Virus record (IMG/VR): IMGVR_UViG_3300020471_001410
Coordinates: 1-24,325 of that record
From: a virus
Length of the DNA: 24,325 bases
Strand: one strand, 5' to 3'
Under the pieces are notes generated by a model. The model worked only from the letters and a program-made list of their open reading frames with translations. It searched no databases and was not told the DNA's origin. Of this stretch, positions 7,197 to 15,633 are shown one piece after another (within the stretch, counting starts at the first letter, position 1; each line of letters opens with the position of its first letter). Made by a program: the position numbers and the translations under genes.

Positions 7197-8330
7197 TTAA
7201 TACGGACGGTAAAATTCATTTACAAAAGATTCACCGTATGTTTCACGACCTTGTTCAATATCATTATTTGAATTAGTACATTGAGCACAACTATCTACTT
7301 TATATGCTCCTCCTAATACTACTGCGGTTGCCCCGGCTGTACCAGTTCTTTCAGGTCCAATTGTGTAACATCTCTGAGTAACAGGAGCGTAGATCGTATC
7401 TCCTGTATTAATTCCTAATTGTTGCAAGAATTGTGCAGTGTCAGAACTTATTTCAGTTGCACTTCCAAAACCTGGCGATCCTTCACACCTGTAGAGGACA
7501 AAATAAGACTGATTATCTGGACAAGCGAGTGCACATCCACTAAAGTTTGGATCTGTTTCGACTCTATTGTCATTGTCAACACAGAACAATCCGCTAACAG
7601 ATGGGAATTGTGTTGTGTCTTCCGTTTCACCAGCTACAGTATAGAAAATGCTACCGTCTGTAAGCCTTGTTCTTCCACGATATGTAGAAGTGGTTGAGAA
7701 TATAAAGCTTTCATTTGTATCACACCTAGTTAATATATAGTTAGTAGTTGGTGGACCTGAAGGCACTGGTGGACAACCAGTTTGTCCAGGATCTTCAGGT
7801 ATATTTACTATCAAACTTTGATCTACTGAAACTAATGGTGGATAAGATGAACTTTGTACATATTTATAAAAACATCCTGTTTGCGCTTCAACATACCTTT
7901 GATTATCAGTCAGTGCGGTGAGTGAAAATAAATATCTAATTTCAGTAGTATTACACGGTAGACATGGTTCCAATCTGTAATAAAATCCAGCAATAGGTGT
8001 AACAGTAGGTGTTGGAGTAGGTGTAGCAGTTGCAGGAACTACAGTAGGTTCTGGAGTTACAGCAGTCGCTGTTGGCGGTAATGGTTGAGGAGTAGCTGTT
8101 GGACTCGTTGGAGTTGGAACAAGGGGGGTAACGGTAGGTGTTGGAGTAGGTGTAGCTCCACTACAATTACAAGTTTCTGCTACTTGTAGTTTTCCGCTTA
8201 TCTGCTCTCTTGCAATAATGTCATCAGAATAAAATCCATCGGGGGCTAGTAAAGTTAAACCCTGATCAAGATAAACTGTGTTTGCATTTGCAAATGTTGC
8301 CGTGTCTAAAAAATATGTACCTACTGCCAT
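7197..8330 (-). CDS. Tail fibre-like protein with Pro/Thr stalk and three Cys-containing modules
   Basis: A 377-aa protein. Residues 1-58 (TYFLDTATFANANTVYLDQG, LLAPDGFYSDDIIAREQ, ending TCNC) resemble a short anchoring domain common in tail appendages of Bacteroidota phages, by memory. Residues 59-113 are almost pure Thr, Pro, Ala and Val (TPTPTPTVTP at both ends), a mucin-like stalk. Residues about 116-187, 196-272 and 275-351 look like three diverged copies of one module: each opens with Y-x-L-x-x-C or a close variant (YYRLEPC, YILTRC, YFVLYRC), has an internal strand around a second Cys, and closes with Cys-rich turns. The C-terminus is short and charged. Repeated beta modules behind a flexible stalk suit receptor binding. 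It lies 11 nt after the 1505-aa gene and just ahead of two glycosyltransferase genes. Its exact role is inferred. Confidence 0.65.
   Translation of the reverse strand: MAVGTYFLDTATFANANTVYLDQGLTLLAPDGFYSDDIIAREQISGKLQVAETCNCSGATPTPTPTVTPLVPTPTSPTATPQPLPPTATAVTPEPTVVPATATPTPTPTVTPIAGFYYRLEPCLPCNTTEIRYLFSLTALTDNQRYVEAQTGCFYKYVQSSSYPPLVSVDQSLIVNIPEDPGQTGCPPVPSGPPTTNYILTRCDTNESFIFSTTSTYRGRTRLTDGSIFYTVAGETEDTTQFPSVSGLFCVDNDNRVETDPNFSGCALACPDNQSYFVLYRCEGSPGFGSATEISSDTAQFLQQLGINTGDTIYAPVTQRCYTIGPERTGTAGATAVVLGGAYKVDSCAQCTNSNNDIEQGRETYGESFVNEFYRPY
8006..8156 (-). repeat. In-frame 22-nt direct repeat flanking the Pro/Thr stalk
   Basis: Identical 22-base segments at 8006-8027 and 8135-8156 (core ggtgttggagtaggtgta on the plus strand) lie 129 nt, or 43 codons, apart and in frame. 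They code Thr-Pro runs at the two ends of the fibre stalk. Recombination between them would delete most of the stalk without a frameshift. Confidence 0.75.
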
Positions 8331-8341
8331 AATATTTTAAT

Positions 8342-11300
8342 TTATACTGGACATGATACTGTAACTGTCCAATGAGTACCTGTAAACGGTGCAAAGACTT
8401 TAAGCGTAGCTGTGGTTGTAGCTGTACTTTTGGTAAAAGTTGCAGTTCCGTTTCCAGGTGACGTAATAGTTTCTGCTGGTAAACCTCTAGCTGCTAAAGC
8501 GCTGTTTAGTGAACCTTGGTATCCTGTATCACCTCGATATCCGGTGTTTATTACTTCCGATCCATCAAACTCTAATATAAATTTATCAGGAACTGTAAAA
8601 GCATCAAAAGTCAAGGTAACAACCCCAGTTGCTGCCCCTAAATTTATAACTTGAGTGGTAGGGAAACTTTCTCCGCCACTGTAACCTGTTTCGGTATTAC
8701 AATCAAATACTGGACCTACAGGTACTGTTCCACAACAAGCATTTCTAGCTGATGTAGAATCATAATTTAAAAATAATGGTGTTGGACTTCTGTAATCCCA
8801 TATCAAATACAAATTATCTCCAAGATTGTTGGGCATAGTAAATTCTGCATAATTTAAATCACCGCTAGTTACAATAGGAGAAGCTAAAGCTGATGAGCTA
8901 ATTAAAGAATTAATTTCAACAGAATTGTTATTATATTTAGTGCTAGATCTTAAAAATTTAAACTGATTAGTAGAGGCGTTAAATGTATAGTTGTCGTTTG
9001 CTAACTTATTGCTAATAATTTTTACATTTGCTCCCTCGCTTGGTATTGCTCCAGATCCTATTATTCCTGTAACTAAAGAGTATTGCGAAACTATTGGATC
9101 GGATGATGTATCAGATGAAAAGGTTATTTGGTTAGAATGTAAAGGTGATGAAAAAGTGCTGTCTTGCCAAGAGTATTGATTATGAATAAATTGGCCAGCT
9201 TCATTGTTACTTGTAATTGCTATGCTATATATGTTCAATGTATTTTGTACTGGACACTCAGTGGTTATTTGTATGGTATCTGAAACGGTAGAGCTTGTTG
9301 TAACTTTTAAAGTTACCTCTCTTACATCTACATTATTTTTATTAAACTCTAATGTACCACTTACAAAAACTAATCCTGTTGAAAAACTAACATTATTATA
9401 AATAGCTTCAATAGTATATCCAACTCCTGAATTTGTTGCCTCAGTTCTAATATCAAGTCCAACCTCCGATATAACTTCAACTAAACCTGTGCCAGCACTA
9501 GGTGTGTCTGTTTCGGTTATTATATTGTCTTCCTCAGAATCTGGAATAACATAATTTATTGCGACTGTACCCACCTCCTGAGTAATATTTACACAATATA
9601 TAGTCTCTTCGCCGGGATTTACTAAAACATTTTCTGTGGTTCCGCAAGGTAAGCAATTAGTAAAGGTTGTGACTTGCTCTGAATTACTAGCCAAAACATA
9701 TTCATTCATGTATGGATCAAAACCACCCAGCTTTTGATTTCCTATGCAGTTAACAAAAAAATCTCGAAACCAAGATCTCATTCCTGATTCTGAAATAACT
9801 GTTAATAATTCAGGTCCGGTATCTCCGCCAGTTAATTTTATTACTGCAGCTCTTTTAGCATCAGTAAAAAATTTATTATTACCATAAACTGCAAAGCTTT
9901 CTGGATTGCTGCTAATCCCAAACTCTTCATCACGAGCCACTTGTGTCCCTAAAACAGCAGGCACGGAAGTCAAAGCCCCTCCCCCACTCGCATCTGTTAA
10001 CAAGTCTTTGCCTTGTAAGACGTAAGATATTTTGTCTTCTTGAAGAGTTAGAATATCAGTTCTTCTACCGTGTAGTTTTTGTATTGGGCCATATAAATCC
10101 TCTAGTGGTTTAAAATTCAGTAATCCAAGATTAAATTCATTTAACTTATTAACATTAGACTCATCGTTAAAGACCCCGCTATATGTAAGATCCGCAAATC
10201 TGTGTGCCCTTTTATAGATTTGTGAAGAAGTAGTGCTAACCCGGTTACCAAAATTTATTTGTTTACCACCAACAGCATCCCTAATTTTATAACTCTCTAC
10301 TCCATTTCCAAATGCAATACAATTACTAAAACTAGTATCAATTATTGCGTCTTGAGGTGTAATTGGTTGTGCAGAGTTTTGAAAGTTTATATTTTGGTTT
10401 TGTACGTTGCCTGAATGCTGACCTTGATCGTCAATTGCAAAAGATTCATCACATTCGTACCAAACGTCAGGCAACGAATCGCTTGGTATAGATTCAAAAA
10501 CTATATTGTTTTCCGCTCGTATTACTTCTATATGTAATCTTGCTGAAGCCCTTCCTTTGCTAGTTCTAGAAAAAGCAACTGGACCCGTAGCCATTAAAAA
10601 TTGTTCTCCTGTAGTTGTGTTTTTTGCAAATCTCCAAAAATTTACAAACTGTCCACCATTTATTTGTGAATTTGGAAAAACACCACTTCGATTACTTTCG
10701 GTTACTGGATCATTAGCGTTAGTAAATAAAGTATTATCATATTGATTGGTAGTTACACCTTGAGAAGCATTACAAGCACCCCTAGGCCAACCATTACAAC
10801 TAAAGCTATTATTATTTAAACTATCAATAATATTTTCACCTTCAAAAAACGCTATAAAATCTGCATAATCCGTTGAAGCAATAAATTCATCAGATCTGCC
10901 CACAGGAAACTCAAAAAAATGTTGTTCACGATTTGAAGATGCTCCTCTTCTGTTGCCTTCGTATCTAAAATATACTCTACTACCCTCTGGTATAGTATAA
11001 AGGGCATTAGCAGATGATCCAGTTCCAGCAGGATCAGGGACAGTAATAGGAAAAGAAACACATGGAAAACGACCAGCACGATCTACCACCACTGTTTCTT
11101 CGGGATATTGTACAATATTTCCACCTAAATCCTCTTTATTGTTCGTGGCAAAATTTGTTGGATTTAATTTCATATAAACACCCGAAGGTATTTTTATATT
11201 TATTGTTGGATCTAATGGATTTGGTATAGTTAAAAAATTTGCGCTTTGAACTTGTTTTTCTAATACGGTAGTAAAAGTGCAATTTTCCCTAGGTCCATTA

Positions 11301-12859
11301 CTGTCGGATTTTACTATTAATCGGTCACCCTCCTCAATTAAGTTAGCGTTCTGACCTTCAAGCAAAAAATACGTTAAGTTACTATCGGGGTCTTCAAAAT
11401 AGACATTCGTATATATAGTGTTGTAAGTATCCTTGTCAGCCTTAATAACAAATTTATATCTAGTAGCCCAAAATGGTGCAATTTGAGGAGGTGTAGTTAA
11501 ACCACCTGGTATAGTCACTTGGATATTATTTTTATTAATTGCATCAGAACAATTAACATGAACCGTATTGTTTGGACTAACCAAAGCAGTGCTTGATCTA
11601 TTATATTCATCCATATAGACAATACCTATTTCATATCCTCGGTTACTATGTAGTGAAAAGTTATTAGTCGCACTAGTATATGTTACGGTCGCTGAAGTAA
11701 TCGTATAATATTCGTAAAAAGTTTGAGTAGGTGAGGCTAAATCGTCTACATACTGCATCGCTAATAATTGTAGCGACAATGTATTGTTGTTAAGTGATGA
11801 AAATATTTCAATTGGCTGATCAACAGCGCTAATACCACTGGCTTTTTTTAAATAAGCATCTAATTGATTGGGAATGATACAATTAAATACATCCGTGAAT
11901 GTAGCGCCATTGCATGCATTAGCTACAGTTTGAATATTTGTAGAGGTTCCAATTTTAGAAACAAAATCTGAACTCTGTGCCATTTCAGAAACAGAATTAA
12001 AATTCTGAGTTATATTATATGTAAAACCTAATGAGGCACTTGTTGTTGTTTCTGTGGGGAATGGAGTTTGTCCCGCAAAACTAAAATGTTCTATTTGTAA
12101 ATCAAAAGTTAAAGATGACCCTACTATTAAAGTTTGAGGATCTAATTCAACAGATAATTTGCCATTGTCAACAACAGTATAAACTGAACCAATATCAAAA
12201 CCTGCGCTGTCAAATGTAGGTGTAAAATCTAGGTTCTCGATATCCGTAGAAACTAAAGCAGTAGAAAAATTTAACTGTATGGGTTGATTGAATCTATCCA
12301 CTAAATTATAACCCTCAACGTAGTTACCAAATATTAACCTATTACCCATAAGGGTTTGCGCTTGAGCTAATAGTGGTACATTATCATACAATCTTAAAAT
12401 TTCGTTTTCCGGTAAAACAGTAAATATTTTTTGACTATCAAAAATAAAAGTGGATACTTGATTGTCTGCCAACCCTAAGTTTAATTTGTTTAATTTTTCT
12501 ACAACCTTTATTGTTGGATCATTAAATTCTTTAAACAATATCTCTATAGATTTAACTAAACTATCGCCAGTGTTGAAAGATATTTCAACCGCATTTGAAG
12601 AGTTTAACATACCTTCGTTTAAGTAGCTATCTACATTGAAACGAAATGATTGGGCAGTAAATGCTGGAGCACTAAACTGAGAAGTGGCAGAAAACTCTCC
12701 ATTAGCATATTGATATCTATAGGCAAAACAAACAAAACGATCTTCTAAAAAATTATTTTCTGTAGCTGACTTAAACGGTCGTATAGTCGGAGCGCTCGCA
12801 GGTGGTTTTTTAATAACCAATAAAGCATTAGCGTTAAATTGATCTATATAACTAGCCAT
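8342..12859 (-). CDS. Tail stabilization/muzzle-type protein, large C-terminal part
   Basis: A 1505-aa beta-rich protein. Its start (about 14-60: LVIKKPP, ENNFLEDRFVCFAYRYQY, FSATSQFSAPAF) continues without apparent loss the stabilization protein begun by the 344-aa ORF upstream. LPENEILRLYDNVPLLAQAQ (149-168), then MGNRLIFGNYVEGYN, are the block I most associate with crAss-like and related phage stabilization proteins. Further on, FFTDAKRAAVIKL and SGMRSWFRDFFVN followed by KLGGFDPYMNEYVL match the same family. After about residue 1100 come Ig-like beta segments, then a roughly 120-residue terminal domain (GYSGGESFPTT to the end) with FILEFDGSEVI, GYRGD and GNGTATFTKS, which looks like a carbohydrate-binding or adhesin-type beta-sandwich. 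It likely forms the distal tail hub. The ATG overlaps the preceding TGA by one base (TGATG), which suggests coupled translation. Confidence 0.75.
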   Translation of the reverse strand: MASYIDQFNANALLVIKKPPASAPTIRPFKSATENNFLEDRFVCFAYRYQYANGEFSATSQFSAPAFTAQSFRFNVDSYLNEGMLNSSNAVEISFNTGDSLVKSIEILFKEFNDPTIKVVEKLNKLNLGLADNQVSTFIFDSQKIFTVLPENEILRLYDNVPLLAQAQTLMGNRLIFGNYVEGYNLVDRFNQPIQLNFSTALVSTDIENLDFTPTFDSAGFDIGSVYTVVDNGKLSVELDPQTLIVGSSLTFDLQIEHFSFAGQTPFPTETTTSASLGFTYNITQNFNSVSEMAQSSDFVSKIGTSTNIQTVANACNGATFTDVFNCIIPNQLDAYLKKASGISAVDQPIEIFSSLNNNTLSLQLLAMQYVDDLASPTQTFYEYYTITSATVTYTSATNNFSLHSNRGYEIGIVYMDEYNRSSTALVSPNNTVHVNCSDAINKNNIQVTIPGGLTTPPQIAPFWATRYKFVIKADKDTYNTIYTNVYFEDPDSNLTYFLLEGQNANLIEEGDRLIVKSDSNGPRENCTFTTVLEKQVQSANFLTIPNPLDPTINIKIPSGVYMKLNPTNFATNNKEDLGGNIVQYPEETVVVDRAGRFPCVSFPITVPDPAGTGSSANALYTIPEGSRVYFRYEGNRRGASSNREQHFFEFPVGRSDEFIASTDYADFIAFFEGENIIDSLNNNSFSCNGWPRGACNASQGVTTNQYDNTLFTNANDPVTESNRSGVFPNSQINGGQFVNFWRFAKNTTTGEQFLMATGPVAFSRTSKGRASARLHIEVIRAENNIVFESIPSDSLPDVWYECDESFAIDDQGQHSGNVQNQNINFQNSAQPITPQDAIIDTSFSNCIAFGNGVESYKIRDAVGGKQINFGNRVSTTSSQIYKRAHRFADLTYSGVFNDESNVNKLNEFNLGLLNFKPLEDLYGPIQKLHGRRTDILTLQEDKISYVLQGKDLLTDASGGGALTSVPAVLGTQVARDEEFGISSNPESFAVYGNNKFFTDAKRAAVIKLTGGDTGPELLTVISESGMRSWFRDFFVNCIGNQKLGGFDPYMNEYVLASNSEQVTTFTNCLPCGTTENVLVNPGEETIYCVNITQEVGTVAINYVIPDSEEDNIITETDTPSAGTGLVEVISEVGLDIRTEATNSGVGYTIEAIYNNVSFSTGLVFVSGTLEFNKNNVDVREVTLKVTTSSTVSDTIQITTECPVQNTLNIYSIAITSNNEAGQFIHNQYSWQDSTFSSPLHSNQITFSSDTSSDPIVSQYSLVTGIIGSGAIPSEGANVKIISNKLANDNYTFNASTNQFKFLRSSTKYNNNSVEINSLISSSALASPIVTSGDLNYAEFTMPNNLGDNLYLIWDYRSPTPLFLNYDSTSARNACCGTVPVGPVFDCNTETGYSGGESFPTTQVINLGAATGVVTLTFDAFTVPDKFILEFDGSEVINTGYRGDTGYQGSLNSALAARGLPAETITSPGNGTATFTKSTATTTATLKVFAPFTGTHWTVTVSCPV

Positions 12860-13893
12860 CAGGATAAAGTATATGTTACGTCTTCAGTTAATGTCAGACC
12901 TGTTAGAGTAACAGAGCCAACCGACTCTGGCTGTTGTGTGTCACCATTACCGTCTGTATAAGATAAAGAAACAGAATAGTCACTAGACCAAGTTCCGCTA
13001 GTTCCATTATCTCCGACTATTGTACCGGATATACTAGAATCACCCGGATTAGATATACCGTTGGCGTTAATTAAACCAATGGAAGTGGTTCCTGCCGTAA
13101 CATCAGTAAAAAAATGTGTTAAGGCTAATGAAGAAGCCAAATTATTACCTTGTATACCAAACCCTTTAGTAAAAGCTGTTCCAGAAGTATAACAATCTAC
13201 GCCCGGTAAATTTATTACAGTTATTGTAGGAGAAACTCCTACACCGTAAGGGTCTGATCCTGTTGGGCAACCCGCAAGTGTGCCCTGATGAAAACCTATA
13301 AATTCATCCACCCCTACAATGGATTTTTTGGCTTGAAATTTCCACAGTAATGTAGATCCTGATGGAGGCGTACCATCTAAAAGTGGTTCTTGATAACTAA
13401 AATTAACATTAATAAACCTAGGAGGGTTAAAATTATCAGTAAAATATAAAAAATCACCTATCTTATCAACACCAGTTATTAACTTTTGTGGATTAAAATT
13501 TAAAGTAGTCCTAACACCACTTCCGTCATCTGTGCTTACTACATGATAAGTTAATGCTGTAGTAACAGTATTAAATGAACAAATCATATCACATTTGCCT
13601 GTATCAACTAAAGTAAAGTTTGGATCATGAACAAACCAATAAATAGTTTCATTAGCAGTATCAGCAAAAGATCCTATACATCTAGCGGTATTACTAAGTG
13701 CTTGTTGATCAAGAAAAAACAAACTTGTAATCTTTACGTTTCCTCTTGCATTTTCAACGGAACCAATTTCAGATGCCTCGGTAGACCCTAAACGTACATT
13801 AAGAGCATCTTCATATTCACCGTTTGGTATAAGCCTTTCATCAAGGCTTTTATTCATACGGCCTGCAATAAAATTCCGTTGCGTTTTAGCCAT
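12859..13893 (-). CDS. Tail stabilization protein, N-terminal part (split gene)
   Basis: A 344-aa protein opening RNFIAGRMNKSLDERLIPNGE, then YEDALNVRLGSTEASEIGSVENARGN. This is the characteristic N-terminus of the large stabilization protein of crAss-like and some T4-like marine phages. Beta-propeller-like strands follow (TIYWFVHDPN, DKIGDFLYFTDNFNPPRFINVN). After about residue 180 the sequence turns into a Gly/Thr/Ser-rich beta region (residues 190-344) without the family signatures, ending VTYTLS. The family protein normally continues straight into the KPP / NFLEDRF block, here supplied by the next ORF. So the gene looks split, probably where an extra beta-sandwich was inserted. It starts 1 nt after the gp4-like ring gene. 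A sequencing frameshift is possible but less likely, because TGATG is a natural coupling site. Confidence 0.75.
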   Translation of the reverse strand: MAKTQRNFIAGRMNKSLDERLIPNGEYEDALNVRLGSTEASEIGSVENARGNVKITSLFFLDQQALSNTARCIGSFADTANETIYWFVHDPNFTLVDTGKCDMICSFNTVTTALTYHVVSTDDGSGVRTTLNFNPQKLITGVDKIGDFLYFTDNFNPPRFINVNFSYQEPLLDGTPPSGSTLLWKFQAKKSIVGVDEFIGFHQGTLAGCPTGSDPYGVGVSPTITVINLPGVDCYTSGTAFTKGFGIQGNNLASSLALTHFFTDVTAGTTSIGLINANGISNPGDSSISGTIVGDNGTSGTWSSDYSVSLSYTDGNGDTQQPESVGSVTLTGLTLTEDVTYTLS

Positions 13894-13894
13894 C

Positions 13895-14806
13895 TTATTT
13901 TAACCACTTATTTTCACCTCTAAGATTCATAAGTAATCTACCAGGATGAATATTACTCAAGCGAATTTTAGCATTACGTAATAATGCAGTTTTATCTTTT
14001 CGTGCCCGATTAACAATGTATTCTTGAACACCAAATTTATTATTCAGTAAAGAATACTTAATATAAGCGTATATATAGTCTTCAAATAATTTATTTACTG
14101 TTATCAAAGAATCATCCCCATTCTCCATACCATCAGAAATGTATTCTAAAATACATTGCTCATTAGCCATTGTAGAGTTAAAATTAATAACCCCTGCTTT
14201 CTTATCTATAGTAAAGGTAGGGTTGATGTTAGCTGTCTCTGTATTAAGGCCGTAGCGAGCTCCTATGAAGGTATCATAATAATCTTCATTATAAGGTGGA
14301 ATATTATCTTGATCTAATTTAGCTTGATTTAAGTAAATGCTATTTAAGGAGCCATCTGTTCTAGCGGTATCAAGACTTGATGTTTGTGTCTGAACATTAT
14401 TACCATCATATGTAAAACTTGCAGTTGCTGTCTGGACAAAAGATAATGCAGATTGTACTTGAATATTTTCTACCAAAGGTCTAATCGTGTTATCTTTAAA
14501 CATGGATACTCTGACCCAGTTAACATAATCTGATGGCAAAACAAATCTTAAATCAGAATATACCGTCAGTTGTAAAGATTTAATTTCTTTAAAAGCATCA
14601 TAATTTAATTCTTGTATACCCCTTTTTGCAAAAAATAATATTTTGAATCTATTAACGTTATTAACTAGAGCATGATTTCCATTATACATTAACAAAAAAT
14701 TTGTTACTATATCTGTTAAACTTACATATTGATAAGACCCCCAATTAAAATCTGCTGGCGTCACACCATCATTTGAATAATATTTTTTTTGAGTTATATA
14801 CGCCAT
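13895..14806 (-). CDS. P22 gp4-like head-tail ring (tail tubular) protein
   Basis: A 303-aa protein. It has YVSLTDIVTNFLLMY (about 27-41), VNRFKILFFAKRGIQELNYDAFKEIKS (52-78), FVLPSDYVNWVRVSMF (92-107), ETANINPTFTIDKKAGVINF (about 195-214), LEYISDGM, FEDYIYAYIKYSLLNNK, and a basic C-terminus ending NAKIRLSNIHPGRLLMNLRG then ENKWLK. These blocks match the ring or tail tubular protein of crAss-like and many marine phages, which is related to P22 gp4: a mostly helical dodecamer that extends the portal and joins it to the tail. The ATG lies 2 nt after the stop of the previous ring-type gene. The match was made by recalled motifs; I rate the family highly and the exact ring position in the tail less so. 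Confidence 0.8.
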   Translation of the reverse strand: MAYITQKKYYSNDGVTPADFNWGSYQYVSLTDIVTNFLLMYNGNHALVNNVNRFKILFFAKRGIQELNYDAFKEIKSLQLTVYSDLRFVLPSDYVNWVRVSMFKDNTIRPLVENIQVQSALSFVQTATASFTYDGNNVQTQTSSLDTARTDGSLNSIYLNQAKLDQDNIPPYNEDYYDTFIGARYGLNTETANINPTFTIDKKAGVINFNSTMANEQCILEYISDGMENGDDSLITVNKLFEDYIYAYIKYSLLNNKFGVQEYIVNRARKDKTALLRNAKIRLSNIHPGRLLMNLRGENKWLK

Positions 14807-14808
14807 GA

Positions 14809-15537
14809 TTATTGCTCTTGATTTTGTGTTTGTTCTTCTATTTGTCCAAATTTAAATACATCAGCTTCTCTTATAGATATACCTGCATATTGTAATATTT
14901 TAGAAACTAAATCATTTCCATCATCTAATGGTAATTCAAAGTCTTGAAAATCTGATTGGCTTTGATCAAATACAGGATCACCATTTGATAAAGTCTGATA
15001 TGTCCATTTTGGATCTTTAGGATATCTAATATATTGACACTCAATATCAGTTGCTCCATTAAAAGTATTAGGAAATATAGCTATTGAACCAGCTTCTTGC
15101 GTGTAAGCGGGAAAAGATGTTGAAGGCGCAGTTAGTAAAGAGTTATTCAGTAATGTTATATTGTTGTTTGAAACTAATTCTGCTAAGCCTTTAAATATAC
15201 CGCCGCTTGAACATCTTATTTCATTTATTAAATAATAATCTGATCCAGTTGTTGCCTCTGTTGGTAAAAAGTAAACATTGCTAGAATTTTGAGTTAAGTT
15301 ACTTGTTACTGAAAATGTATCTATAACCTCCTCATATCCTTTTTTTATGTCAGCATATCCAGTGCCCGATAATCTAGCGTTCTCTTCGTTTATTTGTTGA
15401 TTATATTGAAAAAAATACTCATCAAATAAATCTAATTGAGCTTGTTTTGCAAATAGATTAAAATCATTTGGTGACAAATAACCATAATTGTTTTTATTGA
15501 TAATTGCTAAAACCGTGCTTCTTACAGAATTTATCAT
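14809..15537 (-). CDS. Second ring-type neck/tail structural protein
   Basis: A 242-aa protein starting MINSVRSTVLAIINKNNYGY then LSPNDFNLFAKQAQLDLFDEYFFQYN, with LSGTGYADIKKGYEEVID, a beta-rich middle (YLPTEATT-like segment, IAIFPNTF, IECQYIRYPKDPKW) and a C-terminus FELPLDDGNDLVSKILQYAG then ISIREADVFKFGQ. The helix-sandwich-helix pattern and its pairing with the gp4-like gene are typical of neck or ring proteins in Bacteroidota phages; the biochemical role is structural and inferred. I place the start at the ATG at 15537. A TTG at 15555 would extend it by six residues (with Cys-Lys-Arg), but that TTG is part of a TATCTTTG promoter box. Ends in a Gln/Glu-rich tail. Confidence 0.65.
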   Translation of the reverse strand: MINSVRSTVLAIINKNNYGYLSPNDFNLFAKQAQLDLFDEYFFQYNQQINEENARLSGTGYADIKKGYEEVIDTFSVTSNLTQNSSNVYFLPTEATTGSDYYLINEIRCSSGGIFKGLAELVSNNNITLLNNSLLTAPSTSFPAYTQEAGSIAIFPNTFNGATDIECQYIRYPKDPKWTYQTLSNGDPVFDQSQSDFQDFELPLDDGNDLVSKILQYAGISIREADVFKFGQIEEQTQNQEQ

Positions 15538-15552
15538 AAGTAGTCTTTTACA

Positions 15553-15560
15553 CAAAGATA
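15553..15560 (-). promoter_or_regulatory. Bacteroidota-type promoter before the ring genes
   Basis: The minus strand has TATCTTTG, a full TAnnTTTG match, about 15 nt before the ATG at 15537. Eighteen bases upstream lies TTG (within ATTGAC, 15579-15584), close to the expected -33 position. That -33 candidate sits inside the terminator stem of the preceding gene. This is the best promoter candidate in the window. Confidence 0.55.
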
Positions 15561-15562
15561 AG

Positions 15563-15596
15563 TAAAAAAAAAAGAGGTCAATTTTACTTGACCTCT
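15563..15596 (-). terminator. Rho-independent terminator after the 93-aa gene
   Basis: Read on the minus strand, AGAGGTCAA (15596-15588), a 6-nt loop and TTGACCTCT (15581-15573) form a perfect 9-bp stem. A run of nine further T residues follows (15572-15564). It lies about 38 nt beyond the stop of the 93-aa gene. Stem, loop and T-run all fit an intrinsic terminator. Confidence 0.9.
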
Positions 15597-15633
15597 AACT
15601 TCAAAAGTGAAAAAACAATAAAAATGTGTAGTA

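Noticed and set aside
8006-8156. CRISPR-like direct repeats
   Set aside because: Only two exact copies, in frame in a Thr/Pro-coding stretch with no spacer structure.
12850-12890. Stop-codon recoding or programmed frameshift joining the 344-aa and 1505-aa ORFs
   Set aside because: Reading through the TGA meets a TAG five codons later, and the 1505-aa frame is open only about eight codons upstream of its ATG with no good slippery heptamer. TGATG re-initiation is simpler.
15538-15555. TTG start at 15555 for the ring-type protein
   Set aside because: The TTG is part of the TATCTTTG promoter box, and an ATG at 15537 gives the expected MINSV start.
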